Part shown: piece by piece, positions 27,400 through 36,121 of the stretch | Numbering within the stretch: position 1 is the first letter of the stretch | How the letters are laid out: each line of letters opens with the position of its first letter | DNA from: an uncultured Bacteroidales bacterium | GTDB taxonomy: Bacteria > Bacteroidota > Bacteroidia > Bacteroidales > FEN-979 | Assembly: GCA_903875045.1 (NCBI GenBank) | Contig: CAIQUS010000225.1 | Location: 1 to 64,000 of the forward strand | Reading direction: 5' to 3' | Length of the DNA stretch: 64,000 nt | The notes under the pieces: model-generated | Told to the model about the DNA's origin: nothing | Database searches by the model: none | What the model saw: only the letters and a program-made list of their open reading frames with translations | Made by a program: the position numbers and the translations under genes

Positions 27400-28263
27400 A
27401 TGATAAGAGAGCATAATGGTTCAAAAAATTCTTTCGATAAAGGGGAAACAGAGGATCAGCTAAAGGAAGCCCGGAAGCAACTTGAAGAATGCGAGAAAAT
27501 GGCTACCCTCGGTCAGCTTACTGCCGGAATTGCACATGAGATCAAAAATCCGCTTAATTTCATTAAAAATTTTTCTGAACTAACCCTTGAACTGATACAG
27601 GAATTAAATTTGGAGATGGAGAAACTATCCTCATCCCTGGATCCAAAAAGTGTTGAATATCTCAAGGGAATTCTCGCCGACATGAATGGCAATCTCATGA
27701 AAATCAGTGAACATGGCAAGCGGGCCGATAGCATTATCCGGGGAATGCTCCTCTATTCGCACGGAAAATCGGGCGAACGGGTATCCACCGACATCAATGC
27801 CATGCTGGCTGAGTTCGTCAGCCTGGTCTATCATGGGCTGAGGGCATCAGACAATACATTCAATGTCAAGATCGAGCATGATTACGATCCTGCCGTAGGA
27901 ATGGTACGTGTGGTACCCCAGGATATCGGACGGGTTTTTCTCAACCTCATTAGCAATGCCTGTTATTCAACGCACCAAAAAAAGAAATCATCCCCCGCTA
28001 GTTATACGCCCATTTTGAAAACCTCAACCAGAAAACTGGGCGATCGGGTTGAAATTCGCATCCGCGACAATGGAAACGGGATCCCTCCCTCATTGACTGA
28101 AAAAATATTTCAACCTTTTTTTACCACCAAACCCACCGGCTCCGGCACCGGACTGGGGCTCTCCATCAGTTTTGACATTGTTGTAAATCAACATCATGGC
28201 GAAATCAGGATAGAAACAGCAGAGGGGGAATTTGCCGAGTTTATTGTTTTGTTACCTAATTAA
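27400..28263 (+). CDS. Soluble sensor histidine kinase
   Basis: A 287-residue kinase without signal or TM segment. A short coiled coil leads into HisKA with phospho-acceptor His46 (AGIAHEIKNP). The ATPase domain has the N box (VFLNLISNACYS), RDNGNGIP and GSGTGLGLSISFDI. It is closely similar along its length to the kinase core of the propeller kinase at 13955, including HGKRA and YHGLRA blocks, so the two are paralogues in opposite arms of the same divergent locus. The likely phosphoryl acceptor is the receiver encoded 10 bp downstream. Confidence 0.9.
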   Translation: MIREHNGSKNSFDKGETEDQLKEARKQLEECEKMATLGQLTAGIAHEIKNPLNFIKNFSELTLELIQELNLEMEKLSSSLDPKSVEYLKGILADMNGNLMKISEHGKRADSIIRGMLLYSHGKSGERVSTDINAMLAEFVSLVYHGLRASDNTFNVKIEHDYDPAVGMVRVVPQDIGRVFLNLISNACYSTHQKKKSSPASYTPILKTSTRKLGDRVEIRIRDNGNGIPPSLTEKIFQPFFTTKPTGSGTGLGLSISFDIVVNQHHGEIRIETAEGEFAEFIVLLPN

Positions 28264-28273
28264 ATTTTATAAG

Positions 28274-29458
28274 ATGACCACTGTATCATTACCTAAGATT
28301 AAAATACTTGTCGTAGATGATGAAATCGACCTGGAACCACTGGTCCGCCAGAAATTCCGCCGCCAGATCCGCGATGGTGTTTATGATTTTCTTTTTGCCC
28401 TGAACGGCCTCGAGGCGCTGGCAAAATTGCTCGAATTTCCGGAAATCGGCATCATTCTTTCAGATATCAACATGCCTGAAATGGATGGGCTGACGCTTCT
28501 CACAAAGTTGAAGGAACTCAAAAATCCCGGTTTGAAAACGGTGATTGTTTCTGCTTACGGGGACATGGAAAACATCAGAACAGCCATGAACAGGGGAGCT
28601 TTTGACTTTGTAACAAAACCTGTCAATTTTGATGATCTCGAAATCACCATTAATAAAACACTTGAGGAAATTTTACTGATCCGGCAATCACAGGATGAAC
28701 ACGATCAGTTGATTTCTATTCGTCAGGACCTCAATACGGCCCGGGAAATACAGCAGGCCATCCTTCCGAAAACTTTTCCACCTTACCCGAACCGGACTGA
28801 TTTTGATATCTATGCCTCCATGGTTGCTGCAAAAGAGGTTGGCGGCGATTTTTTCGATTTTTTCATGATCGACAACGACCGTATCGGGTTCGTCATCGGC
28901 GATGTTTCTGGCAAAGGTGTTCCGGCAGCCATCTTTATGGCCGTAAGCCGAACCCTCATCCGGGCAACCGGGCTCAAAGGAATACCTGCCTCGGAATGTA
29001 TGCATTACGTGAACAACCTGCTATGCAATGAAAGTGTTTCATGTATGTTTGTTACCGTATTTTATGGGATACTGAATACCGCCACCGGCGAACTCGATTA
29101 CGTGAATGCAGGCCACAACCCGCCATATCTGTTAACCGCTCACGGAATGAAAAAGGTTGAAATGACCGGGGGTGCTATTCTCGGTTGTGTTGAAAACTTT
29201 CAGTATAATTCACGCAAAATTACCCTTGCCCCGGGCGAACGCATTTTCCTTTTTACCGATGGGGTCACCGAAGCTTTTACCAAAAACGATGAGGCGTATG
29301 GCGATGAACGGCTGGAATTATTTTTACAGCAACACCCGGGATATTCCATCGAAGAGCTGGTAAAGGGTGTCCTTTCCGAGGTCAACCAACATTCAATGGA
29401 TGTTCCACAGTCGGATGATATCACATTGCTCTCCATTTCCTTTGCCGGAAGAAGTTAA
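28274..29458 (+). CDS. Response regulator with PP2C (RsbU/SpoIIE-type) phosphatase output
   Basis: The start at 28274 (MTTVSLPKIK) avoids overlap with the kinase gene and gives 394 residues. The receiver domain (8-130) has the acidic pair in VVDDE, phospho-acceptor D64 (LSDINMPEMDG) and the conserved Lys in VTKPV. A helical linker (about 130-185) leads to a PP2C-like phosphatase with metal-binding blocks VGGDFFD, GDVSGKG, FTDGVTEA and SDDITLL. Family knowledge: such phosphatases dephosphorylate a STAS anti-anti-sigma factor when activated. The next gene encodes a STAS protein, 20 bp away, so a partner-switching pair is likely. Confidence 0.92.
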   Translation: MTTVSLPKIKILVVDDEIDLEPLVRQKFRRQIRDGVYDFLFALNGLEALAKLLEFPEIGIILSDINMPEMDGLTLLTKLKELKNPGLKTVIVSAYGDMENIRTAMNRGAFDFVTKPVNFDDLEITINKTLEEILLIRQSQDEHDQLISIRQDLNTAREIQQAILPKTFPPYPNRTDFDIYASMVAAKEVGGDFFDFFMIDNDRIGFVIGDVSGKGVPAAIFMAVSRTLIRATGLKGIPASECMHYVNNLLCNESVSCMFVTVFYGILNTATGELDYVNAGHNPPYLLTAHGMKKVEMTGGAILGCVENFQYNSRKITLAPGERIFLFTDGVTEAFTKNDEAYGDERLELFLQQHPGYSIEELVKGVLSEVNQHSMDVPQSDDITLLSISFAGRS

Positions 29459-29478
29459 AAAACATCCCGTTACAGGCC

Positions 29479-30690
29479 ATGAATATCATAGCAAAAAAAA
29501 CCGGTGTTATTGATATCATTGAGATCCAGGGCCGGATTGACGGACTTACTGCGGCAGAACTAAAACTCGCCATTGGCCGGTGCACCGATGCGGGTGTGCG
29601 GCTTCTTGTTTTCGATTGCTCCGCCGTTACCTACATCAGCAGCGCCGGCCTGAGGGTTTTTATCCAAACCCATAAGTCGCTTGGCCTGATCGGGGGGAAA
29701 ATGATCCTCATGTCGGTGCCGGGTGCAGTAAAAGAGGTTTTCAGAATTAGTGGCATGGATAATTTCATGTCGTTCATTGAAAGTTTATCTGAGGTTGAAA
29801 GTTCTGAAAATACAGTAGAAACCATCACTTTCACAGATGAACCGGAGCTTGAAGGGATCACCTTTGAAATAAGGGTTGGTCAAGGCCGCAAAGGCAGGAT
29901 CCGCCCATTGGGATCTTCAGCCCTCCTTGAACACGCAGCCTATACCTCCGGCGATGTTGTTACCCTGCCCCAGCATGAAATACCGTATAGCGCTGGCCTG
30001 GCTGTTTTAGGGAATGAATTTGAGGACTATCAGAATCTGTTTGGGGAGGCTGTGGTGATTAACCACCGGTTTTTCTCTTATCCGGCAGTAAAAAGACCTT
30101 TCGTTGATTTTTCCGGATTCATTCCGGAAAATCCAACCCGTCTGAATTTTTTAACTGGTTTTGGTTTCACCGGAGATTTTTCCCGGGTATTGAAAATTGC
30201 TCCTCAAGTTGGGCCTCTTTCGCTTGATAAGCTGCTCGGCGCCGCAGGAAAGGTGGCAGAGGAAAATTTGTTCGGGGTGGTGATCCTTGCTGTGAGCGGA
30301 GGAATAAGCGGTATGCATCTCCGTAAATCACCTGTTAAATCAAACAACCCTGCACAATCAGATATCTTTGATGATGTTCATTTTGCTGAATGGATGAATT
30401 TTCCTGTCGACAGCGAAGATATCCATAAAGTTTTCATGGCGGCCGGATTGGTGGTACGCGATCCTCTTCTTCTTCCAGCTCACCTGAAACCCCTTTTCCC
30501 CGTGAATTCAAGGCAGCACCTCCATGCGGTGGTTTTTGAAAATGGTCTTCTGAGCCAGGATATTACAGAGTTTGAGCCGGAGTTACAGCGTGTCATGGCG
30601 GAGTTTGAAGCCCAGAAGGTTGTTCATCTCCTGTCGTCGACGCTGCTGCAAAGTGGTTTTATTGGTATCATTAACCTGGAGTCTGTCTGA
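29479..30690 (+). CDS. STAS-domain (anti-anti-sigma-like) protein with unknown C-terminal domain
   Basis: A 403-residue protein. Residues 1-110 form a STAS domain, with the phosphorylatable serine motif YISSAGLRVF (Ser54/55) and CSAVT before it. Residues 130-403 form a domain I do not recognise, with blocks such as YTSGDVVTLPQHEIPYSAG and ENLFGVVILAVSGGISGMHLRK; residues 250-400 could be alpha/beta. Such a fusion could turn the phosphorylation state of STAS into an output on the adjacent transporter instead of on a sigma factor, by inference. Its stop overlaps the permease start by 1 bp (TGATG). Confidence 0.75.
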   Translation: MNIIAKKTGVIDIIEIQGRIDGLTAAELKLAIGRCTDAGVRLLVFDCSAVTYISSAGLRVFIQTHKSLGLIGGKMILMSVPGAVKEVFRISGMDNFMSFIESLSEVESSENTVETITFTDEPELEGITFEIRVGQGRKGRIRPLGSSALLEHAAYTSGDVVTLPQHEIPYSAGLAVLGNEFEDYQNLFGEAVVINHRFFSYPAVKRPFVDFSGFIPENPTRLNFLTGFGFTGDFSRVLKIAPQVGPLSLDKLLGAAGKVAEENLFGVVILAVSGGISGMHLRKSPVKSNNPAQSDIFDDVHFAEWMNFPVDSEDIHKVFMAAGLVVRDPLLLPAHLKPLFPVNSRQHLHAVVFENGLLSQDITEFEPELQRVMAEFEAQKVVHLLSSTLLQSGFIGIINLESV

Positions 30691-33536
30691 TGGAACTGTG
30701 GATCGGAGCTGTAAACCTTGGTATGCTATACGCCTTCATGGCGATCGGCACATTCATTACCTATAAACTTTACTCTTTCCCCGATATCACCATCGATGGT
30801 ACTTTTACCACAGGGGCTGCTGTTGCCTCAATTCTGATCGTGAATGGATGGAACCCTTTTCTGGTGTTACCTGTCGCTTTTCTGGTTGGCTCGATGGCCG
30901 GTTTCATCACCGGTTTTATCCATACACGGTTTAAAATTGAAGGGTTGCTTGCAGGTATCCTGGTCATGACAGGCCTCTACTCGGTGAATCTGCATATCAT
31001 GGGAAAGTCAAACATTCCTTTGTTAAATGACATCACTTTCGTATCCGTCATTGCATCGGTAAACCCCGGTCTGAACCCAGAACTATGGAATTGTGTTTTT
31101 CTTATTCTGGTCATCCTTGTGATCTGGATGGCCATTTCCATGTTTCTGAACACTGATTTTGGGCTTACCATGCGGGCCACAGGCAACAATCCCATCATGG
31201 TGGCAGCCCAGGGGGTATCTGTGAGCAGGATGAAAATCTTCGGGATTGCCCTTGCCAACGGTCTTGTTGGTATTTCAGGCGCTCTTGTTGCTCAATATCA
31301 GGGATTTGCCGATGTTGGCATGGGAGTCGGGTCCATTATTTTCAGCCTCGCGGCCGTGATCATCGGCGAAGCTGTTCTTCGGCACCGCTCCATGTTCATC
31401 AAGGTGCTCGGCGTGATTTTGGGATCGATTATTTTCAGGCTGGCGGTAGCCCTGTCACTTCACCTGGGAATGGATCCCAACGACCTGAAGCTCATCACTG
31501 CTTTTTTTGTCCTGGCCACACTGATTGCATCAGGGGCCTTTGGGAAAAGATCTGCCGGATTATCGCAATATCTTCAGCATCTTTTTCACAAGTACCGCAA
31601 AAGTTTCATGGCCCTGTGCATTGTTCTGTTCATTCTTTTTGCCGGATTCCTGCTTTATAAATCAACAGTTTTTAATAAAAAGCCGGGAAAGATGGTAAAG
31701 ATCGGTCTGATCATGGCCAACAACAGCGATATTGTGACCAAAACCCGTGATGGCCTTATCAGTGAACTGGATCGACTGGGATATAGAAACGGAAAAAATT
31801 GTATCATCCTTGAAAAAAATGCCGAGGGTGATATCCCCGTAAACCAAACCATCATCAATCACTATATCAATGAACAGGTTGATGTTTTTGTGCCGATTTC
31901 TACTGCCTCGACTCAGGCTGCGCTGAACAAGGTCAAAGACAAACCGATTGTTTTTGCAACCGTGGCAAACCCGTTCGTCATCGGCGCCGGCACCTCGCCC
32001 ATCGACCACCCTGCCAATGTAACAGGCGTCTACGGCCCGTCACCTATCAGGGATCTGCTGGCTGTTTTCAGGAAAATGTACCCCGGCAAGGTAACAATTG
32101 GAACAATCTACAACCCGGCTTATCCCAACACGGTTTCCAACCTGAAAGATCTTAAAAAGGCATTGAACGACGACAAGGATATTGTTTTGGAAGAGGTCAC
32201 TATTTCGGGTTCCAACGATGTGTACCAGGCGGCATTGTCTCTCGCCGCTAAACGGATTACCGCCTTTGTGCTAATCAATGATATTACCGTATTCAACTCT
32301 TTCGAATCGGTGGTGAGGATCTCAAAGAATAGCAGAATTCCGATTTTTACCTGTGATGCCGAACGGCTGAAAGACGGCGCCCTCATCGCTTATGGTTTCG
32401 AATATTTTGTGAGTGGCATGCAGGCAGCACATCTGATTAACCGGATCATCAAAGGTGAAAACCCTGCACAAATTCCGTTTGAAAAGTATAAAATACTGAC
32501 TTACGGGGTCAATTTTGATGTGGCTGAAGAACTGAAAATCATCATTCCCTCATCGGTGCAATCGGAGGCCAATGCCACCATGAAAAAGGGTGTACTCACC
32601 AAGCCCCCTTTTGTGCTTCCGGAGGATAAACAGGATTTAACCCCTAAGAAGGTCGCCTTTTTCCAGTCTGGCAGCAATTCCATGCTCGACAATTGTGCAG
32701 ATGGGTTTAAAGAACGAATTATGAGTGAATCGAAGCGGCTCTCCTTCACGCTGAAAATTGATAATTATAACGCCCTGGGTGATTACATGACGGGACAAAC
32801 GATTGCAAAAACGATTGCAGACAAGAATTATGATTATGTTGTGACTTTCTCAACGGTCGCACTTCAGATGGTGGCCAACACCAACAAAAAAATCCCGCAT
32901 GTGTTTTGTGCCGTTACAGATCCGATCAAAGCCGGAGTCGCCAAAACCGATGTCGATCATCTTCCTCATCTCACTGGGCTTGCCACTCCGCAGCCGGTTG
33001 AAGCAACCATCAAACTTATGCGGGCACTATTTCCAAAGGCAGTTAAAATTGGAATGGTCTGGAATACCGGTGAAATCAACTCTGAAATCTGCACCGAAAA
33101 GGCCCGTGCAGCCTGCAAAAATTATGGGTTTAAACTGTCGGAACGTGCCATTACCTCCCTGGATGATATTGATGATGCCATCAATTCATTGACCGGCAGC
33201 GGAATGGATATCTTTTATATCTCCGGGGATGTGATGATTTCTCAGATCATCCCCAAACTCGCACTAACGATGCAGAAGAAAGGGATACCTTTTTTTACAA
33301 ATACCGATAGTGATGTAAACGCAGGTTCATTCGTAAGTTTGGGTGCCGATTATTTTGAAGTGGGAGAGCGGGGGGCCATGATTTTGGAAGGTTTGTTGTA
33401 TGGGGCAAATCCACGCGACATCCCCATCGAAACATTCGTGCCTTTTTCACTCGGGGTCAATATGAAACTGGCCCGGCAATACAAGGTAGCTGTTCCTGAT
33501 ACGCTCGTAGCCCGGGCAAAATATGTAATTCGTTGA
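30690..33536 (+). CDS. ABC permease fused to two ABC_sub_bind (PF04392-like) domains
   Basis: A 948-residue fusion. Residues 1-300 are a LivH-type/uncharacterised ABC permease with about eight TM helices (FPDITIDGTFTTGAAVAS, GLTMRATGNNP and VGISGALVAQYQGFADVGMG are typical blocks). A further TM helix (about 305-325) leads outward to two successive substrate-binding domains, about 334-630 (KIGLIMANNSDI) and 652-945 (KVAFFQSGSNSM). Each has the TFATV/THVFCAVTD-like core of the TrpX-type family. Separate permease and binding proteins are the usual arrangement; this three-part fusion tethers two sensors to one permease. The ligand is perhaps an aromatic amino acid or other small molecule, unproven. 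The ATPase follows directly. Confidence 0.86.
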   Translation: MELWIGAVNLGMLYAFMAIGTFITYKLYSFPDITIDGTFTTGAAVASILIVNGWNPFLVLPVAFLVGSMAGFITGFIHTRFKIEGLLAGILVMTGLYSVNLHIMGKSNIPLLNDITFVSVIASVNPGLNPELWNCVFLILVILVIWMAISMFLNTDFGLTMRATGNNPIMVAAQGVSVSRMKIFGIALANGLVGISGALVAQYQGFADVGMGVGSIIFSLAAVIIGEAVLRHRSMFIKVLGVILGSIIFRLAVALSLHLGMDPNDLKLITAFFVLATLIASGAFGKRSAGLSQYLQHLFHKYRKSFMALCIVLFILFAGFLLYKSTVFNKKPGKMVKIGLIMANNSDIVTKTRDGLISELDRLGYRNGKNCIILEKNAEGDIPVNQTIINHYINEQVDVFVPISTASTQAALNKVKDKPIVFATVANPFVIGAGTSPIDHPANVTGVYGPSPIRDLLAVFRKMYPGKVTIGTIYNPAYPNTVSNLKDLKKALNDDKDIVLEEVTISGSNDVYQAALSLAAKRITAFVLINDITVFNSFESVVRISKNSRIPIFTCDAERLKDGALIAYGFEYFVSGMQAAHLINRIIKGENPAQIPFEKYKILTYGVNFDVAEELKIIIPSSVQSEANATMKKGVLTKPPFVLPEDKQDLTPKKVAFFQSGSNSMLDNCADGFKERIMSESKRLSFTLKIDNYNALGDYMTGQTIAKTIADKNYDYVVTFSTVALQMVANTNKKIPHVFCAVTDPIKAGVAKTDVDHLPHLTGLATPQPVEATIKLMRALFPKAVKIGMVWNTGEINSEICTEKARAACKNYGFKLSERAITSLDDIDDAINSLTGSGMDIFYISGDVMISQIIPKLALTMQKKGIPFFTNTDSDVNAGSFVSLGADYFEVGERGAMILEGLLYGANPRDIPIETFVPFSLGVNMKLARQYKVAVPDTLVARAKYVIR

Positions 33537-33538
33537 TT

Positions 33539-34351
33539 ATGATCAAGGTTGAAAATCTGACCCAGACTTTTAATACCGGCACCATCGATCAGGTAGAGGC
33601 TCTGAAATCGATCAGCCTTGAAATAAAGGAACATGAATTTGTTACAGTAATTGGAACCAATGGATCCGGGAAATCGACCCTGCTGAACGTGATCGCCGGA
33701 AATATTCTTCCCGATGGCGGAACGATTTTGATCGACGGGAATGATGTGACAAAGAAAATGGACTATCAGCGGGCAAAATATATCTCCCGGGTTTTTCAGA
33801 ACCCATATTCCGGAACCGCCCCGGGCATGACCATTGCCGAAAATCTTTTGATGGCCTGGTTTCGCGGAAAACACAGGTATCCGGTCAGTAGTTTGAACAG
33901 AGCATTGAAAAACAAGTTCAGGGAACAGATTGCCACTCTGGATATGCAACTCGAAGACCGGCTCGAAAACCTCATGGGAAGTTTATCGGGCGGACAACGG
34001 CAGGCCGTTACCCTTCTCATGGCTGTATTGCAAACGCCAAAGGTGCTCCTTCTTGATGAACATACCGCTGCCCTCGACCCGAAAACGGCTGCCCAGGTTT
34101 TACTGTTAACGAAAAAATTCGCAGGCGCTCACAATCTCACAGTTCTCATGGTTACCCATTCAATGCAGCATGCCCTCGCCATCGGAACCCGTATCATCAT
34201 GATGCACAATGGACGAATTGTTGAAAATATTGGCGGAGATGACAAAAAACAATTGACAATTGAAGATTTATTTGCTAAATTTGAAAATATAAGAAAACTT
34301 GAAAAACTCACACCCGAACTGATAAAAACCTTGCGAAATCAATATATATAA
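33539..34351 (+). CDS. ABC transporter ATP-binding protein
   Basis: The ATG at 33539 (MIKVENLTQTF), 2 bp after the permease stop, is preferred over an in-frame TTG at 33533. It gives 270 residues. Motifs: Walker A GTNGSGKST, Q-loop VFQNPYSG, signature LSGGQRQ, Walker B VLLLDEHTA and the switch His in VTHSM. It resembles the ATPases of TrpXYZ-type importers. It energises the fused permease encoded immediately upstream. Confidence 0.93.
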   Translation: MIKVENLTQTFNTGTIDQVEALKSISLEIKEHEFVTVIGTNGSGKSTLLNVIAGNILPDGGTILIDGNDVTKKMDYQRAKYISRVFQNPYSGTAPGMTIAENLLMAWFRGKHRYPVSSLNRALKNKFREQIATLDMQLEDRLENLMGSLSGGQRQAVTLLMAVLQTPKVLLLDEHTAALDPKTAAQVLLLTKKFAGAHNLTVLMVTHSMQHALAIGTRIIMMHNGRIVENIGGDDKKQLTIEDLFAKFENIRKLEKLTPELIKTLRNQYI

Positions 34352-35601
34352 TGAACAATCTTCGGTTATCCATTCTCCTTTCTCTTGCGCTGATCGGGAA
34401 TGTTGCCTGCAATAAGCTGAAAGAGACCCCTTACATACCTTACAGTTCAGCGGAGATTCGTATCGGGGCGCTTCTCCCGCTAACAGGGACGGGTTTTTCA
34501 TCCGGCCAGGCGATGCAGGTATCCCTCGATTTTGCCCGGCAGGATATCATCGATTATTTTGCAACAGTTGGTATTAAAGAAAAGCTGGTGCTTGATATCG
34601 TGGATACGCGAACTGATACCGCCGAAGCGCTCAAGCAGCTGAAAATTTTCTATGATGCGGGTATCCGCATGGTTATCGGGCCATACAGCAGTGCCGAACT
34701 GGCACACATTAAAAGTTTTGCGGATGCCCGCGGAATCATGGTTGTAAGCCCTTCCAGCGTGGCGGTGTCACTGGCCATTCCCGATGATAATATTTTCCGG
34801 TTTGTCTCCTCGGATGTCATTCAGGGAAAAGCCATGAGCAAAATGTTATCAGAGGATAAAATCAGGGTGATTGTTCCATTCATACGCGATGATTTGTGGG
34901 GCAATGATCTGGTGGCTGCCACAGGAACCGATTTCATTAAAACAGGTGGACTGGTGCAACCATCCGTAAAATATGAACCGGGCACAACTGATTTTACCGT
35001 TGTACTCGACGAACTTGACACCATGGTTGGCTCGGAATTAACACACCATAATCCCAATGAGGTGGCAGTCTATATGTTGTCATTTGCCGAAGGGACGGAG
35101 ATCATGGCTGAGGCAAAGCGGCATCCCCATCTTAACAATGTTTATTGGTATGGAGGGTCGGCATTTGCCCAGAATTCATCGATGATGCATGATACAAATG
35201 CGACACTTTTTGCCTATACCCATGGCTTGCCATGTCCGTTGTTCGGATTGGATGATGCCGCCAGCAATAAATGGCAGCCACTGCGTAACAGGATACAAAC
35301 CCGGCTCGGACGGATTCCCGATGTTTACGCCATCACAGCTTATGATGCTTTATGGGTAGTGGTTCGGGCATACCGGGCAGCTGGCAGCAATCCTCCGGTT
35401 GATCTTTTGAAAAAAGTCTTTGTAAACGAAGCGGATAATTATTTCGGAGCCTCAGGAAATACCCAACTGGACTCAAACGGCGACAGGGCTGTTGGAAACT
35501 ATGATTTCTGGGGAGTGAAAACCGACTCAGCCGGATATGGATGGAAACGGGTAGCCAGGTATAATTCGCTCCATGGTGTCCTTACACGGCTGATCGAATA
35601 A
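34351..35601 (+). CDS. Lipoprotein substrate-binding protein (Leu/Ile/Val-binding-like family)
   Basis: A 416-residue protein with a lipoprotein signal (LIGNVAC, lipidated Cys at residue 20). The mature part is a type-1 periplasmic binding fold: IRIGALLPLTGTGFSSG, MVIGPYSSAELAH, VVSPSSVAVSLA, IVPFIRDDLWG and VYAITAYDALWVV. The family (Peripla_BP_6) usually binds branched-chain amino acids, amides or urea. It differs from the two binding domains fused to the permease, so this operon carries three binding domains of two families. The start overlaps the ATPase stop (TAATG). Confidence 0.87.
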   Translation: MNNLRLSILLSLALIGNVACNKLKETPYIPYSSAEIRIGALLPLTGTGFSSGQAMQVSLDFARQDIIDYFATVGIKEKLVLDIVDTRTDTAEALKQLKIFYDAGIRMVIGPYSSAELAHIKSFADARGIMVVSPSSVAVSLAIPDDNIFRFVSSDVIQGKAMSKMLSEDKIRVIVPFIRDDLWGNDLVAATGTDFIKTGGLVQPSVKYEPGTTDFTVVLDELDTMVGSELTHHNPNEVAVYMLSFAEGTEIMAEAKRHPHLNNVYWYGGSAFAQNSSMMHDTNATLFAYTHGLPCPLFGLDDAASNKWQPLRNRIQTRLGRIPDVYAITAYDALWVVVRAYRAAGSNPPVDLLKKVFVNEADNYFGASGNTQLDSNGDRAVGNYDFWGVKTDSAGYGWKRVARYNSLHGVLTRLIE

Positions 35602-35625
35602 CACTGCGGCTTGATTGTTAATAGC

Positions 35626-36102
35626 CTACAGCCGTTTCACGAAAAACACTTTGCCATCACCCTCTTTGTAAAAATCATCAATTTTTGCTTCCAGTGTGTA
35701 GCCAATCCGGTCGTAGAAATGCCGTGTCGGGGTGTATTTTTCAAGTGTTGAGGTCTCTGCAATGACAATTCGTCCGCCCATCTCCCTGATCATCCGGTGG
35801 GTTTCTTCAATCAGCAGGTTGCCAATCCCTTTTCCGCGGTAATCGTTGTGTGTTGCAATCCAGTAGAGGTCAAAGCTCCCTTCAGTGGCGGCAATGGGGC
35901 CGAAACAACTATACGATACGGTCTTTCCATCGACTTCGGCAAAAATAAAATGGTAATCGCTCTTCTCACCAAGATCTAATCGGTCCTGAACCAGTTCCAC
36001 GGCAACCGGCACCTCAAAATCGTAAAAGAACCCGGTCGAAATGATGATCTCCCTTACAATTTCAGGATCACCTGGTGTTACTTCTGTGCGAAAATTAACC
36101 AT
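35626..36102 (-). CDS. GNAT-family N-acetyltransferase
   Basis: A 158-residue GNAT protein with the acetyl-CoA pyrophosphate loop in DYRGKGIGNLLIEE and the C-terminal RHFYDRIGY motif. It is the last gene of a four-gene operon behind lysine 2,3-aminomutase and two ATP-grasp ligases, 19 bp downstream of the second ligase. By analogy with beta-lysine acetylation in osmolyte synthesis (AblB), it may acetylate beta-lysine or the ligated product. It is, however, much shorter than AblB, so this is inference only. Confidence 0.85.
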   Translation of the reverse strand: MVNFRTEVTPGDPEIVREIIISTGFFYDFEVPVAVELVQDRLDLGEKSDYHFIFAEVDGKTVSYSCFGPIAATEGSFDLYWIATHNDYRGKGIGNLLIEETHRMIREMGGRIVIAETSTLEKYTPTRHFYDRIGYTLEAKIDDFYKEGDGKVFFVKRL

Positions 36103-36121
36103 AATCTGTTATTAAATATTA

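Noticed and set aside
33350-33949. 199-codon minus-strand frame
   Set aside because: Antisense to the permease fusion end and the ABC ATPase, both of which have full motif sets.
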